From assembly GCA_905250885.1 (NCBI GenBank), contig CAJNOQ010003261.1:1-20851 (forward strand): 20,851 nt of DNA, given 5' to 3'. Below, piece by piece: positions 9,597 to 20,115 of the stretch. Made by a program: the position numbers and the translations under genes. The notes under the pieces were generated by a model, which had not been told where the DNA came from, did not search any database, and saw only the letters and a program-made list of their open reading frames with translations. This DNA comes from Didymodactylos carnosus (Eukaryota; Rotifera; Eurotatoria; Philodinida; Philodinidae). Within the stretch, counting starts at the first letter, position 1, and each line of letters starts with the position of its first letter.

Positions 9597-10744
9597 AACA
9601 ACGTTCTTTCACAGCTCTGTTTACTATCCATAGGCTTGGATAGGATGATCGTTGAATTGCTATCTAAACGAGAACGAGAAGGTTACGGGTGACATCTATT
9701 TCGTAAATTTTCAAATTCTTAGGCTATAATGGAATTTAAAACGAATTTACGTAAATTATACAAAAAGTTTCTTCGTTTTCTTAGTCCGAATTCTACTCGG
9801 CATTCTAAGCAACAGTTATAAAAGATAACTAGGACTGATGAAGTCACAAGTTCTACGGAATTCAAGTTGGTCGTTTTTCGTGATAAGAAGTTCATGGTAG
9901 CTTATCTTGATCGACCGATGAAATTTTTCAGCGTTCTCAAGTATAATATATGTCAGATCATTAAAATCTCCCTTAAAGTAAAAAAACTGACGTCTAAACT
10001 CTGAAGACGAATTGCATAGGAGAATGCGGTTAGGAGAATCTCTCTGGGTGAACAAAGTTACTCACTTTCAAACGGTTTTTCGCCTAACGATCCTTAGAAA
10101 ACTTCTGGCTGCGGCTCTGAATTTCTGAGCAAGAAAAAGATCGTTTCGAAAACTATTGGTGATTTACTCAAACTTCTCCGTCCTTTCAAACTTTATATCG
10201 AAAATACTGATAAGTACTCACTTTACCCGCAGAATGAAACATCAGAATCGTTTGAATAAAACTGTTGTGGGATCATCCAGCGTGATGACTTGATCAACAG
10301 CTTAACTTTGGCAGCGATAATTAATACTTCTTAGCAAAAAATGAAAAAACAGACAGTCAGATAGCGGGTGTAAAAAGCGAAAAATTTTCGAAAAATCGAA
10401 GAGTTAGCAACAAAACTGATGTGAAATGAGTTTACTGAAGAGTATATCTCAAGACTTTGACAGATGTTTGAGATCCGTCGCACGGATCTGTTTTACTTCT
10501 AATGCCATTTCATCGAGTGAATCATCATCGGAAAGAGTTTTCCAAAAGCGAGTTTATAAAAAAAAGTACTGAAATATACTCTAATAAAATGTTAGAGAAA
10601 ATGTTTAAATGTTATGTAAAACACATTAAAGGAGTCAATAGCTAATTGGCGAAAGAAGAATCCTTCTTTTTCTATTTGTGCTGCGTTTGGAAAAAATGAT
10701 AACAACGCGTTTCGTTACTTTATTTAGATAAAATATTTCGAATT

Positions 10745-13518
10745 ATGGCCGATTTTATTGAGAATGATATTAGTAGCGTTGTGTACCGATCGAATGATTC
10801 AATTAATAACTTCAAAATTCGGTATAGTTTTAGTATATCGCTATTTTCTTCTATAAATTTATTATTTTGCTGGCATTTAGAGTTATTTTGGAACGAGTAA
10901 CATCAAGCGCTCTATTACCAAGTTTACAACGGTTAAAACTTGAAGATGAAATGGCTAAATTATTGTTAAAAGATGGACGAATAAGCGATGAAAAGAAGCC
11001 GACAAATGTTGATGTCGCACAAGCTTTGGATCTAACGAAACGTTCGCAATACGAAGAAGCAGTTATATCTTGGAAACAAAAAATGTTTAGTCGTGTAAGT
11101 TTATTTTAATTATTAGAATGATGTTTTATATTAGAAAGTTGCTTGTTTTTTATAGTATGAATTTGAATATTATGGTAGGGAAAGAACAGATCGAAGCGCG
11201 TTGGAAACAAAATATTTTGAAGATATACAAAAAATGAAGTAAAGTGATTACAGTTTTATTCTTAATCATTCTATACAAAAAAGTTTTTGGTTCAGAGCCA
11301 ACAGAAAAATGCCACAACGTATATTTACTTATATAGAAAGTGATCCATTGTGTAATGCAAAAGATGTATGAGCGATAGAAAGAAAATTATTTAAAATTTT
11401 TTTTGTATGAATTATCTTTCTTTTGTAGCTTGACTACTATATGACAGACTCCTTGAATGAAGAGCCAAGCCATGTGGCATTAGGAATAAATACAGTTCGT
11501 AAGTTAAAAGTGCGTCAGTATCCGATATAAAATTTATCGAAAAACATTTTTTTATAGGTAAACGACGTGTTCTACAATCACGATTTAAAATCACGTAAGA
11601 ATGTTACTTCTTTTATATTACACATCAATAAGATTTAAAGATAAATCAGTATCTTTTGCTACTGAATTAGAAAATAGCATTATGCATCATACTCACTGCA
11701 AACTGATTTAATATTGTAACAAATTTTTTTTTGTAGCGATCAAGACTATTTACCAAAAACGAACTTAGTTAATTATAAACCAAATCCTGATGAGTTACGT
11801 AGTAATCATTATGCAACACTACCTCATGAAACAATGTATATCATGGCTGATTTAAGCGATAATTCGGATGTACCTCAATTGACGAATCAATATGTATTGT
11901 GTACAGTTGAATATTATCCCAATGGTACAGTTGTTCTGAAACCCGATTTTAATATTGGAAAAGTTCCCTATATGATTGAAACGGGTACCGTTGGTAATGA
12001 AGTTTATCAATATTATTTGGAACATTCATCGACGAAAATAAATATGGATGATTTAATTAAAGAAACACGATTATTAAATGAAGTATCTTTGAGACATCAG
12101 ACATATTTAATGCAAATGGTTGGCAATGAATTTGATATGGTAATATTATTAATTATAAAAAGTAGTATATAGAAATAACTGTTTATTTTTATCTAATTTT
12201 AGCCTCCTCCCAGTATATTAAAATTACACATATTTGGAGAAATTGTCAGTGCAAAAAATTTTGAATATGATGATTTATATGTTTATTATTGTCTTGATTT
12301 ACCCAATAGTAAATACAAAAAAGAAAAATTACAAAATTAAATCTTCAAACAATGTTTTGTCTTTAGACTGGTATGCTAATCCATCTATGGTATTTGCCGG
12401 TTATACCAATACGTGTACTACTACAACAGTTGACAAGGTAGATCAGTCAACAATCCTATTTCTAAAGTAACATTTAATGATAATCTTTTCTATCTGTTAG
12501 GATGATGTGGCCTATTATTCACATCCGTTTGAATTTGAAGTATGGTACAAACCCAGTCCAGGTTCAGCTGATCACGGTAAATCAGATAAATTATATTATA
12601 TGTCGCTGAAATAAAGCATTTGCGTTTTCTATTTATAGAACTTCCACGTATGCCAAAAATTTATTTTCAAGTGGCATCTCAAGACTCATGGGGAAGACAT
12701 CGTACCGAAGGATATACCTATTTGGATATACAAAATACTCCAGGTACTAACATGCAGATATGATCGATTGTCAACAGCCGAGTTCTTGCTTTCATTTGCT
12801 TTGTTTACATCTTTGCTTAATTTACGGTGAAATTTTCCAATTATTGTATAATTTGTAGGTTCGTATAATGAAACGTTATTATGTTGGAGACCGCGTGGGG
12901 AACACATTTTCAATGAACTTCGACGTTTTTTCATTGGTGGTTCACACGAGTTAGAAGACATTAGTTATGTTGCAATACCAAGACAGTTCCAAGGTGAAAA
13001 AGTATGTATTTATGTTCGAAAGAATATACACACAAGTTTAGTTTCAATACTTATTTTTCATTCAGGACAACAAACCTTTGAGTCGTTTTGGATTTCGTAC
13101 AATTTCAACTGGATCATTATATGTTCGTTATTACGTTGTTTATCAGTCACAGTGAGTACTCTTTCATTTTTCTTTCACAATTTTTGTTTATGTTAACACA
13201 AATATTCTTTTTTGTAGAACATTTGCAATGGAAAGAGCAAAAAGTAGTGGTGCTCATGTTATGAATCGTTATGGGTATGTCTAATAGCAACACCGAATTG
13301 ACTATTAATAGCGTTGTATTGTATTTTTAGCTTCGATTCATTTCTAGCAAATATTAATACTGTTATTGGTAAGTTGATCACAAAAACTGGAAACGTCTTT
13401 CTCATGGTTTTATTTCTTTTCTTTCCTTTTAGCTGCATTTCACCAAGCAAAAAAACGTGCAGTGGAAGTACAAGAATCAACGTTACAATTATTATCATCA
13501 AGAATGCCAAATGAATAA
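10745..13518 (+). CDS. MKS1: Meckel syndrome type 1 protein homologue (B9-domain ciliary transition-zone protein), 16 exons
   Basis: Exons: 10745-10821, 10881-11094, 11156-11238, 11296-11365, 11429-11498, 11558-11594, 11737-12139, 12203-12308, 12367-12437, 12501-12576, 12639-12743, 12859-13001, 13066-13151, 13218-13274, 13331-13368, 13433-13518. They sum to 573 residues, close to human MKS1 (about 560). The N-terminus reads SSVVYRSNDSINNFKIRVIL, like the conserved VYRS region of MKS1; MYIMADL lies at residues 217-223; the B9 domain covers about 320-490, with IFGEIVSAKNFEYDDLYVYY near its start and ELRRFFIGGSHELEDISYV at 457-472. In other animals MKS1 works with B9D1 and B9D2 in the transition zone at the cilium base, controlling entry of membrane proteins. 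Introns are about 55-140 bp and all GT..AG. No truncation or frameshift is seen. A ciliated animal is implied. Confidence 0.93.
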
Positions 13519-13519
13519 A
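13514..13519 (+). terminator. AATAAA overlapping the MKS1 stop codon
   Basis: The hexamer AATAAA shares bases with the TAA stop codon of MKS1 (GAATAAAA). If used, it would leave a 3' untranslated region of only a few tens of bases. It may also be coincidental. Confidence 0.35.
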
Positions 13520-14034
13520 ATTTATGCTCTGTTTAAGTTTTTTATTGTTAAAGACGAATATAGTCAGATTTTTTTTCTTCTACTCTATGTATTTCCTACA
13601 AATGAGTAGTAGTGATAACTTCTTTTTAATCATCTTACTCCGTCCATAAACGATTGTTTTCTTGTTTGCTTTTGTAATAGAAAGCGGCACTCGTTTTAGA
13701 TTGTACTGAAAATATTTTTCTGAAATTTTTATTATTGTAAATACAAACAATATATCCCGTCCATTTTTATTTCATAACAGTAATAGCAATTTTAACAATT
13801 TTTTGGTTGTTTTTTTTTGTATTAGATCTGACATTAATACTAATATTTATTTAATGATAATAAGAATGACATAAGAGTGTTTGCCTGATACAAATGTTTG
13901 GTCAAATTTGGTTGAACGCTCAGAACTAACCTAATTATAACTTGCAGCAAAATCATGTGTAGCAGAATATTTTGTTAATTGAGAATCGGATATTATACAT
14001 ATCTGTTTATATGCTTTAGAAATTTTCAATCGCA
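13519..14034. other. 516-bp intergenic spacer between MKS1 and TRAP1
   Basis: AT-rich spacer with several T-runs and no recognisable gene. It must hold the 3' end of MKS1 and the TRAP1 promoter, both on the same strand. No canonical TATA box or trans-splice acceptor could be singled out. Confidence 0.6.
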
Positions 14035-17000
14035 ATGTTTAACGGACGTTTAAGAACTTTAATATCATGTAACACATTTGTAAAATCTATTCGTATTTTA
14101 CAGTATCCAAATTCATATTCATCGGGCATTTCTGGTAATACAGGCCAACTTTTATCACTTTTTTTACACTTAGTATATATACTAATTTTATTGTTTGTAG
14201 CAAAACAATATTCAGTTTTGAATAGATCGGATTTGACTTATTTACCAAGAACGTTCAATAAAAATTTTGTTAGACAACAATTTGATCGATATGTATCTAC
14301 CGCTCAACAACCAAATATTGAAACAAACAAAGGTAATGTCAAACTTTTGAATCACAACGAGAAAATTTTTCTAAAAAGATGATAAAACATTTTCTATTTT
14401 AGATAAGGAACAATATGAATTTCAAGCTGAAACACGGCAATTACTTCACATTGTCGCCAAATCATTGTACAGTGATAAAGAGGTACTGCGAAAAAAGTAA
14501 TAAAACTATTTGAACTCAGTTTCTCTCTTATTTTAGATATTTATTCGTGAATTAATTTCGAATGCAAACGATGCTCTTGAGAAACTTCGATACATTCAGC
14601 TAGCTGATAGTGAAGTGCTAAAATCACAGGATGATAAAATGGAAATTCATATTGGGGTTGATGATATTAATCGAACAATAACTATCAAAGTAAGATAAGG
14701 TAGTATTTTGTTAGTCGCTTGAACATTCATGAAATGCTCTTTTGTCAGGATACCGGCATTGGAATGACAAAAGAAGAATTGATTCAAAATTTAGGAACAA
14801 TTGCACGATCTGGCTCTAAAGTATGTTCATTTAAGGTAAAAATAGTTCTACTATATCTGTTTTTAATAATTTTAGGTGTTTCTTGACGAGTTGAAAAATG
14901 AAAAAGGCGGTTTAGACGAAGGCAAAATTATCGGACAGTTTGGAGTTGGATTCTATTCAATTTTTATGGTAAAGTATTACTTCTTTTATACACGATAAAC
15001 TTTGTAAAGTTCAATGATCGTGCCTTGTGTTAAAAAAACTGTGCTCACCTCCTTTTCTCTATTAGGTATCACAAGCTGTAGAAGTCGTATCTCGTTCGTA
15101 CAAACCAAACGAAAAAGCGTATCGATGGACGTCAGATGGGTAAATATCTTCAGTTTCTTTTAATAAAAAAGAGTATTATTATTCTTATTGTTTTTACTTT
15201 TTAACAATAATTTCTACTCTTGATTTAGATTTGGAACGTATCAGATTGAACAAATTGATGATGACATAGGACGTGGAACAACCATTCGATGCCTTTTGAA
15301 AGATGATTGTGCAGAATTTAGTAAAGATGACACTGTCAAACGTAAGCAATAGCAATAATTAATTTACACTGTATAAATGCTATTTGCCAAAAGATTTAAA
15401 GTTTATATTTAACTATTTAGAGATTATTAAGAAATACAGTAATTTTGTGTCGGCACCAATTTACTTGAACGATGTTCGTATCAATGTTATGAAAGTGAGT
15501 AAAATTAATTTTTTAATATTTTTCGTCAAATGCTGTCGATGTTATTGATCTAGGCACTTTGGCTTGAAGATGCAAAAGCAATTAAAGAAGATGAACATAC
15601 GGAATTTTATCGATTTATAAGTGGTCTTCATGATAAGCCACGTTATACGTTACAATATAAAATTGATGTTCCAATCAATGTTAGAGCACTTTTGTACATT
15701 CCACAATATAAACCTAGTACGTATCTTTATTTAATAAACTATCAAATTTTAGATATTGAATACCTGCCCATACTTCACATATTTGTTTTTCTGTTGATAC
15801 TTGATTAACCATGTTTTTTCAGATATATTTGATGTAACACAAGATGCCGACATTGGTATTTCATTATATTCACGAAAAGTGATGATTCAACCAAAAGCAA
15901 ATCAATTATTACCACGATGGTTGCGTTTTGTCAAAGGAGTTGTAGATAGTGAGGATATTCCATTGAACCTTTCTCGAGAACTTTTACAAGATAGCAATTT
16001 AATTAGGTTCGTGTAATCTCTCTTTTTTTGCAATTGTTCTTAAACATTTTATTTTATTATAAATAGGAAAATTCGTATGTTGTTAACACAACGTATTGTG
16101 CGATTTTTGCAAACAGAATCAACCAAAGATAAAACAAAATATAATGAATTTTACGAAGATTATAAACTATTCTTCAAAGAAGGAATTGTTCGTACTGCTG
16201 ATCAAGGCGAAAAAGTAAGACTATACTGGTTCGATCAGTTTAAGCTTTTATCTTCATCAGAATGAAAATGAAAAGAAGTTTCAAAATATCCCTCCCGCTT
16301 TCTCGAATATTATGTCCAATTAATTTTTTACTAAAACACAACATTTTTGTAAAGCTCAATGCGCAGCCTAGTAAGTAAAAATCTTACGCAATTTTTAAAA
16401 CTTATCTTACTAACATCGTGTAAGGTCTTACATTTTGGGATCTTGATGTCTCTACTTTCATTCCCCCTTTTGTTTTGCTCGTATGCATTTATGTATAAGT
16501 AACACTGTAGCTAAATTTTAGCGTCATTTTTTTTCACAACTTTGTTCGCACTTACCTGGAAACTGTTTATCAACTTTTAAGAGTGTACACCGCAAGTCAA
16601 AGTCTAAAAATAGCAAATTAGTTTTTGTTCTTCAGATATGTTCGACTGCAATTTTTGACAATGCAGTACAGTAGATTCAAACCAAAAATCGCTTCTATAA
16701 AAGCACTTGAACAGGATATTCAAAAATTCTTAGTAAATCAAGAATAAATCTTATTCAAAAATATAATAATTCTTAGTAAAGTCCGTTTAACAGCGACCGA
16801 ATCTGAATCAAATTTTTGAATTTTTAGTCGATCTGAGCCGAAAATTTTTAAATTTAGTCGATCTCGAACGAAGTTGATCTGGAAAAAGTCGGTTCGTTTT
16901 GGTTTCTGCTGTCTAAGATCTTAAAAAAATATAAGCGAAATTATATTTAAATTTTAATAAGATTTACTTGAAATCTTAACAAAATTTCAGTAAGTTTCTC

Positions 17001-18347
17001 ACTAGGAATAAAAGTTGAAGCAGCGAGATGACTCAATGTTATCCATGCCAATTTTTTTTGTGGTTATTTTTGTTTCTACTTCATTCAAAGCTAAGCAACT
17101 TGAAAATCTCTATACTCTTGTTGTTTTTTTCATTACATTAGGAAGATATTGCAACATTATTGCGATTTGAATCGTCGAGAGAAGAAGAAGGCTTATTAAT
17201 TAGTTTGGACGATTATATTAAACGTATGCAAACCGATCAAAAACATATTTATTATTTAGCAGCACCAAGGTTCGTTTCTCAGAGATTACAACACAATATA
17301 GAGAAAAATAATCGATCTTAGAGTTCGGTTCTTCGTCCAAACGGACAGCTTTTATCATCAATATTGCATGTATCGTACTTCAAGAGTTTTTTTTTCCGAA
17401 ATTGATAAGAACACACACCTCTTTTGTCTTCTGTTTTAGTCGTGATTTAGCAGAAAATTCGCCATATTATGAAGCAATACGTCAACGGGGATACGAAGTA
17501 CTTTATGTTTACGAATCGCATGATGAAGTGTTGTTGATGCAATTAGGCGAATTTGATAAGAAAAAATTAAAAAGTGTTGAATCTGAATTAGAAACAGAAA
17601 CAAAAAAAGATGATACAATTATAGTTGGAGGTTAAAAAGATGTCTACAATTATCTATTATGTACTTGATCGGTTAATATTTTCATATTCAGATAGTAGAA
17701 GTTTGACACAAGAAGAAGCCGCTAAACTTAAAGAATGGCTATTAAAAACATTTTCTAGCAAAATTAAAAATGTTAAAGTAACGATATTTAATTTAATTGT
17801 TACAAACGTTTCAAATTTTTGTCTTTATTTAAGATCAATACGAAACTAGATCAACATCCGTGCATTATTACCACAACCGAAATGGGAGCTGTTCGACATT
17901 TTCTAAAGTCAAATTTACTCCAGCGTGGTAAACAAGCGGATATGGTATGACTAATGATATATAGTCACACGTAGATAAAATCATTGATGTATTTTTATTT
18001 TAGTTTAAAATGTTATCACTCAATTTTGATATTAATCCTAAGTAACGTATCATCTATATTTTTAATTAATCATTTTTCGCTGTAATTTCTGCTCTATTTT
18101 TTTTTTAAAGACATGCATTGATAAAGAAATTATATACACTTCAAGGAAAAAACAATGACCTCGCAGAAATGCTCGCTCAACAAGTCTGTATAAGGTTTAT
18201 TCATTAAAATTTGCCATTATCAAACCGAATATCTTTTTTATTTAGTTGATTGATAACGCAATGGTAACTGCTGGTTTAGTTGAAGATCCAAGATTAGTAT
18301 TGACTAATTTGAATAAATTATTAGAAAAAGCTTTGGAAAAATATTAA
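14035..18347 (+). CDS. TRAP1: TRAP1, mitochondrial HSP90-family chaperone, 19 exons
   Basis: Exons: 14035-14134, 14201-14332, 14403-14482, 14537-14689, 14749-14820, 14876-14968, 15066-15139, 15229-15341, 15421-15494, 15554-15716, 15823-16006, 16067-16214, 17142-17269, 17440-17630, 17692-17777, 17834-17944, 18004-18041, 18111-18183, 18246-18347; 704 residues. The first ~60 residues are rich in Arg/Ser/Asn with no acidic residue before Asp44, as in a mitochondrial presequence. The GHKL ATPase motifs follow: [10 protein letters not shown] (108-117, with the acidic Glu109), DTGIGM (156-161), GQFGVGFYS (199-207) and GRGTTIR (249-255). The middle domain has [16 protein letters not shown] (390-405), with the conserved ATP-sensing Arg403. 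The protein ends LLEKALEKY, without the MEEVD tail of cytosolic HSP90, which together with the presequence points to TRAP1. It folds matrix proteins and tunes respiration and stress responses. All junctions keep frame; the gene appears intact. Confidence 0.95.
14135..14200 (+). other. TRAP1 intron 1, 66 bp, open in frame
   Basis: Bounded by GGTAATAC at the donor and TTTGTAG at the acceptor, with size like the other introns of the gene. Its length is a multiple of three and it has no in-frame stop, so retained it would add 22 residues, largely hydrophobic ([17 protein letters not shown]), in the middle of the mitochondrial presequence. Splicing is favoured because the donor, acceptor and T-rich tract are normal and a presequence without this segment is more typical. 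Confidence 0.7.
16738..16971. repeat. Degenerate inverted-repeat element inside TRAP1 intron 12
   Basis: TCAAGAATAAATCTTATT at 16738-16755 matches the reverse complement of AATAAGATTTACTTGA at 16956-16971, apart from a 2-base gap. Similarity continues inward (CTTATTCAAAAATATAATAATT against CTTATTAAAATTTAAATATAATTT). This suggests a worn miniature inverted-repeat insertion of about 234 bp. All of this is A/T-rich, so chance contributes; exact ends are uncertain. Confidence 0.4.
16801..16864. repeat. Two tandem ~30-bp units ending AGTCGATCT
   Basis: The phrase TTTTTGAATTTTTAGTCGATCT is followed at once by a similar one, AAATTTTTAAATTTAGTCGATCT, and then by a partial third (GAACGAAGTTGATCT). 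They lie inside the inverted-repeat structure of TRAP1 intron 12 and may be its internal subrepeats. Confidence 0.5.
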
Positions 18348-18390
18348 GACCTTTTGTTAGGTTTTGTGTGTTGTTATACTTACCATTTTT

Positions 18391-18396
18391 AATAAA
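18391..18396 (+). terminator. Likely TRAP1 polyadenylation signal
   Basis: AATAAA lies about 45 bp after the TRAP1 stop codon, a normal distance for a short 3' untranslated region in a compact genome. Confidence 0.6.
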
Positions 18397-18625
18397 AGAT
18401 TTTAGGAAAATCAGTTCAACATGGTTTTTCTATTTGCATAATGTTAACAAAAATAAAAAAATCGAGAAACTAAAACTAACAACAGTAGAAGAGAAATAAA
18501 AAATAAATAGAAACAAAAGTAACATTTCTTATACATCACATCCTGCAAACAGATAACAAGTATATTCTTATAAAACCACTTACTATATATACCATATTAT
18601 ATTCATCAATAAAAAGAAAGGACGT

Positions 18626-18631
18626 TTTATT
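18626..18631 (-). terminator. Likely polyadenylation signal of the GT31 gene
   Basis: TTTATT on the plus strand reads AATAAA on the minus strand, about 120 bp beyond the GT31 stop codon. Confidence 0.4.
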
Positions 18632-18752
18632 AAAGTTGTGACGAGTGTGCCTGTACATCTATCTAGCACCGTTTAAGTGGATTACAAGAATATTAACAGT
18701 ATTCAATGATGAACTGATTCGGATGAATATCACAGTGAGATGAATTTTTCAA

Positions 18753-20115
18753 CTATTTCTTTTTTTGTAAGTTTTTTATAAATACGTCAGTCCACGGTAC
18801 CTTCTCATCCCACATTAATGAATTTGATAATTGACTATAACGTTGTGGAAATTTGTATAATTGATATGAGAGTATTCTTCGCCATATTTCTCTCATATTA
18901 TTCATTGAACCTGGAAAATGGCCAAACATTATCGTGTAAAACGATTTTGTACTCATAAAACGTGTATGTGCCAATTGCTGTGGTATCGTATATAATGAGC
19001 CTAATTGTGCATATGTTACATTTGCAGCAGAAGCAACTGCGCCCGTTATGTAATAATCATCAACCCAAAAAAATGGTACATATAAACTAGCATTATACCT
19101 AGAAATAATGTCAAAAATTAGACATTTAATTTGTGAAAATATTGTAATACTCACATTTTCCATGACATGTCACCCGTTAAAACAAACGCCGAACCACTAC
19201 AATACGGTGGAAATTTATCATATGGAAAATCTTCTTTACTTAAATACCACTTTGATTTCGAATCTAAAACACAACGGTAAGGCATTGTTGATGGGCGAGA
19301 AAGGTTATCTATGCCTTGTTTAAACTAGGTATAACTGTTGGTTAGATCAACATTAGTATCTTAGATTAATTTCTCAAAGTTTTAACTTAGCATAGACAAA
19401 ATGTCAGTATTTAACTTGATATACCTCTCATAACTCCCATTGCACTCCATAATAAACACAAAATGGTTCCTGTTCTATTCGGATTATGTTTATCTAGAAA
19501 CTTCAAATGATTAATCAATGTAAACATATTGACAACAATATCATCATCAACTTTTAATATATAATTTGTATTTGGACAATATTTTGAGATCCATTTTAAT
19601 GCCATCACACCTTTGTACGATAAATTTTTGTATGAATCAATAAAATCCTCTTGAACAATATCATGATACAATTCATTTTCGTACATAATCGCTTTTGTTA
19701 TTGTTTTATCGAGCGTTTTTCCAATCATGAATACGAGGCGAATATCAGGAAATATAGCACGCATTGCCCATGTTTCTCGGATAATGGCACGTCGTTGATA
19801 ATTTGTCGGGCCAGAATGAACATAAACAAATAGATAAACATCTGAGCTGTTTTGACCGCATACCGTATACTCAGGATTTAAAATATACGAAAAATTATGT
19901 GGATTTATAATATGATCTCGTGCACGATAGGGATTCAAGACAGTTGTTATTATTGGTGTCTTTGTAGATGATCTAAATACTAGTGGTACATTTCTTTCAT
20001 TATCCGGTTGTGCGTTAAGACGTTGAACGGTACTATTCAGTGCAGCCGTTTCTACATGAATAGATAATCCAAGTAATAATATTAGAGACCATCGAATAAT
20101 AATAGATAAAACCAT
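18753..20115 (-). CDS. GT31-family beta-1,3-glycosyltransferase (galactosyl/N-acetylglucosaminyl type), 3 exons
   Basis: Exons on the minus strand: 20115-19425, 19308-19155 and 19098-18753, giving 396 residues. Residues 9-20 (WSLILLLGLSIH) form an N-terminal hydrophobic segment consistent with a Golgi signal anchor; then a ~60-residue stem. The catalytic domain shows RRAIIRETW (108-116), EDFIDSYKNLSYKG (156-169), the DxD metal site in KVDDDIVVN (188-196), FPPYCSGSAFVLTGD (263-277) and WVDDYYITG (293-301), which corresponds to the family motif (E/D)DVYxG. This order is that of the Galactosyl_T (GT31) family, which adds a sugar from a UDP donor in beta-1,3 linkage to glycoproteins or glycolipids. 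Five N-glycosylation sequons are visible (Asn27, 74, 89, 164, 213). Both introns (116 and 56 bp) are GT..AG and keep frame. The donor and acceptor sugars cannot be told from sequence. It converges with TRAP1. Confidence 0.9.

Larger units (their letters stand above)
6984..10744. other. 3.8-kb gene-free interval between the ID-like gene and MKS1, rich in inverted repeats
   Basis: No conserved coding region was recognised. It begins with the ID-like 3' untranslated region and a likely polyadenylation signal, includes the perfect 16-bp palindrome AGATTCTTAAGAATCT at 7576-7591, and holds three larger foldback structures (8189-8474, 8892-9106, 9388-9596) listed separately. A 79-codon minus-strand frame at 9816-10055 and a 30-codon plus-strand frame at 9729-9821 have no recognisable domain. 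The last few hundred bases before 10745 should contain the MKS1 promoter; no TATA box was evident. Confidence 0.6.
16215..17141 (+). other. TRAP1 intron 12, outsized at 927 bp
   Basis: It joins GEK (ending 16214) to [12 protein letters not shown] (from 17142) in phase 0, with GTAAGA and ACATTAG ends. The other introns of this gene are about 55-170 bp. The extra length includes an inverted-repeat structure (16738-16971) and two ~30-bp units ending AGTCGATCT. No internal gene was found; frames within are short. Confidence 0.85.
18348..18752. other. Convergent 3' intergenic region between TRAP1 and the GT31 gene
   Basis: 405 bp separate the two stop codons on opposite strands. The region contains a plausible polyadenylation signal for each gene, A-rich runs near 18450-18515, and no gene. 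Confidence 0.7.

Noticed and set aside
9729-9821. 30-codon basic plus-strand frame (MEFKTNLRKLYKKFLRF...)
   Set aside because: Tempting as a small basic peptide, but too short to separate from chance without transcript or conservation data.
9816-10055. 79-codon minus-strand open frame upstream of MKS1
   Set aside because: Balanced composition but no recognised domain. No neighbouring exon or promoter evidence, so it is not annotated as a gene.
13259-13514. Open frames on both strands over the MKS1 3' end
   Set aside because: They run through MKS1 exons 14-16 and introns; the spliced MKS1 frame explains the sequence, and the alternative frames have no family match.
14135-14200. Transmembrane segment as a normal part of TRAP1
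   Set aside because: Donor, acceptor and size fit an intron, and the spliced product gives a normal presequence. Kept only as a finding about possible retention.
10745-20115. Horizontal transfer from bacteria, as is common in bdelloid rotifers
   Set aside because: All four identified genes have introns and belong to animal or pan-eukaryotic families with animal-like sequence. Nothing suggests a foreign origin.
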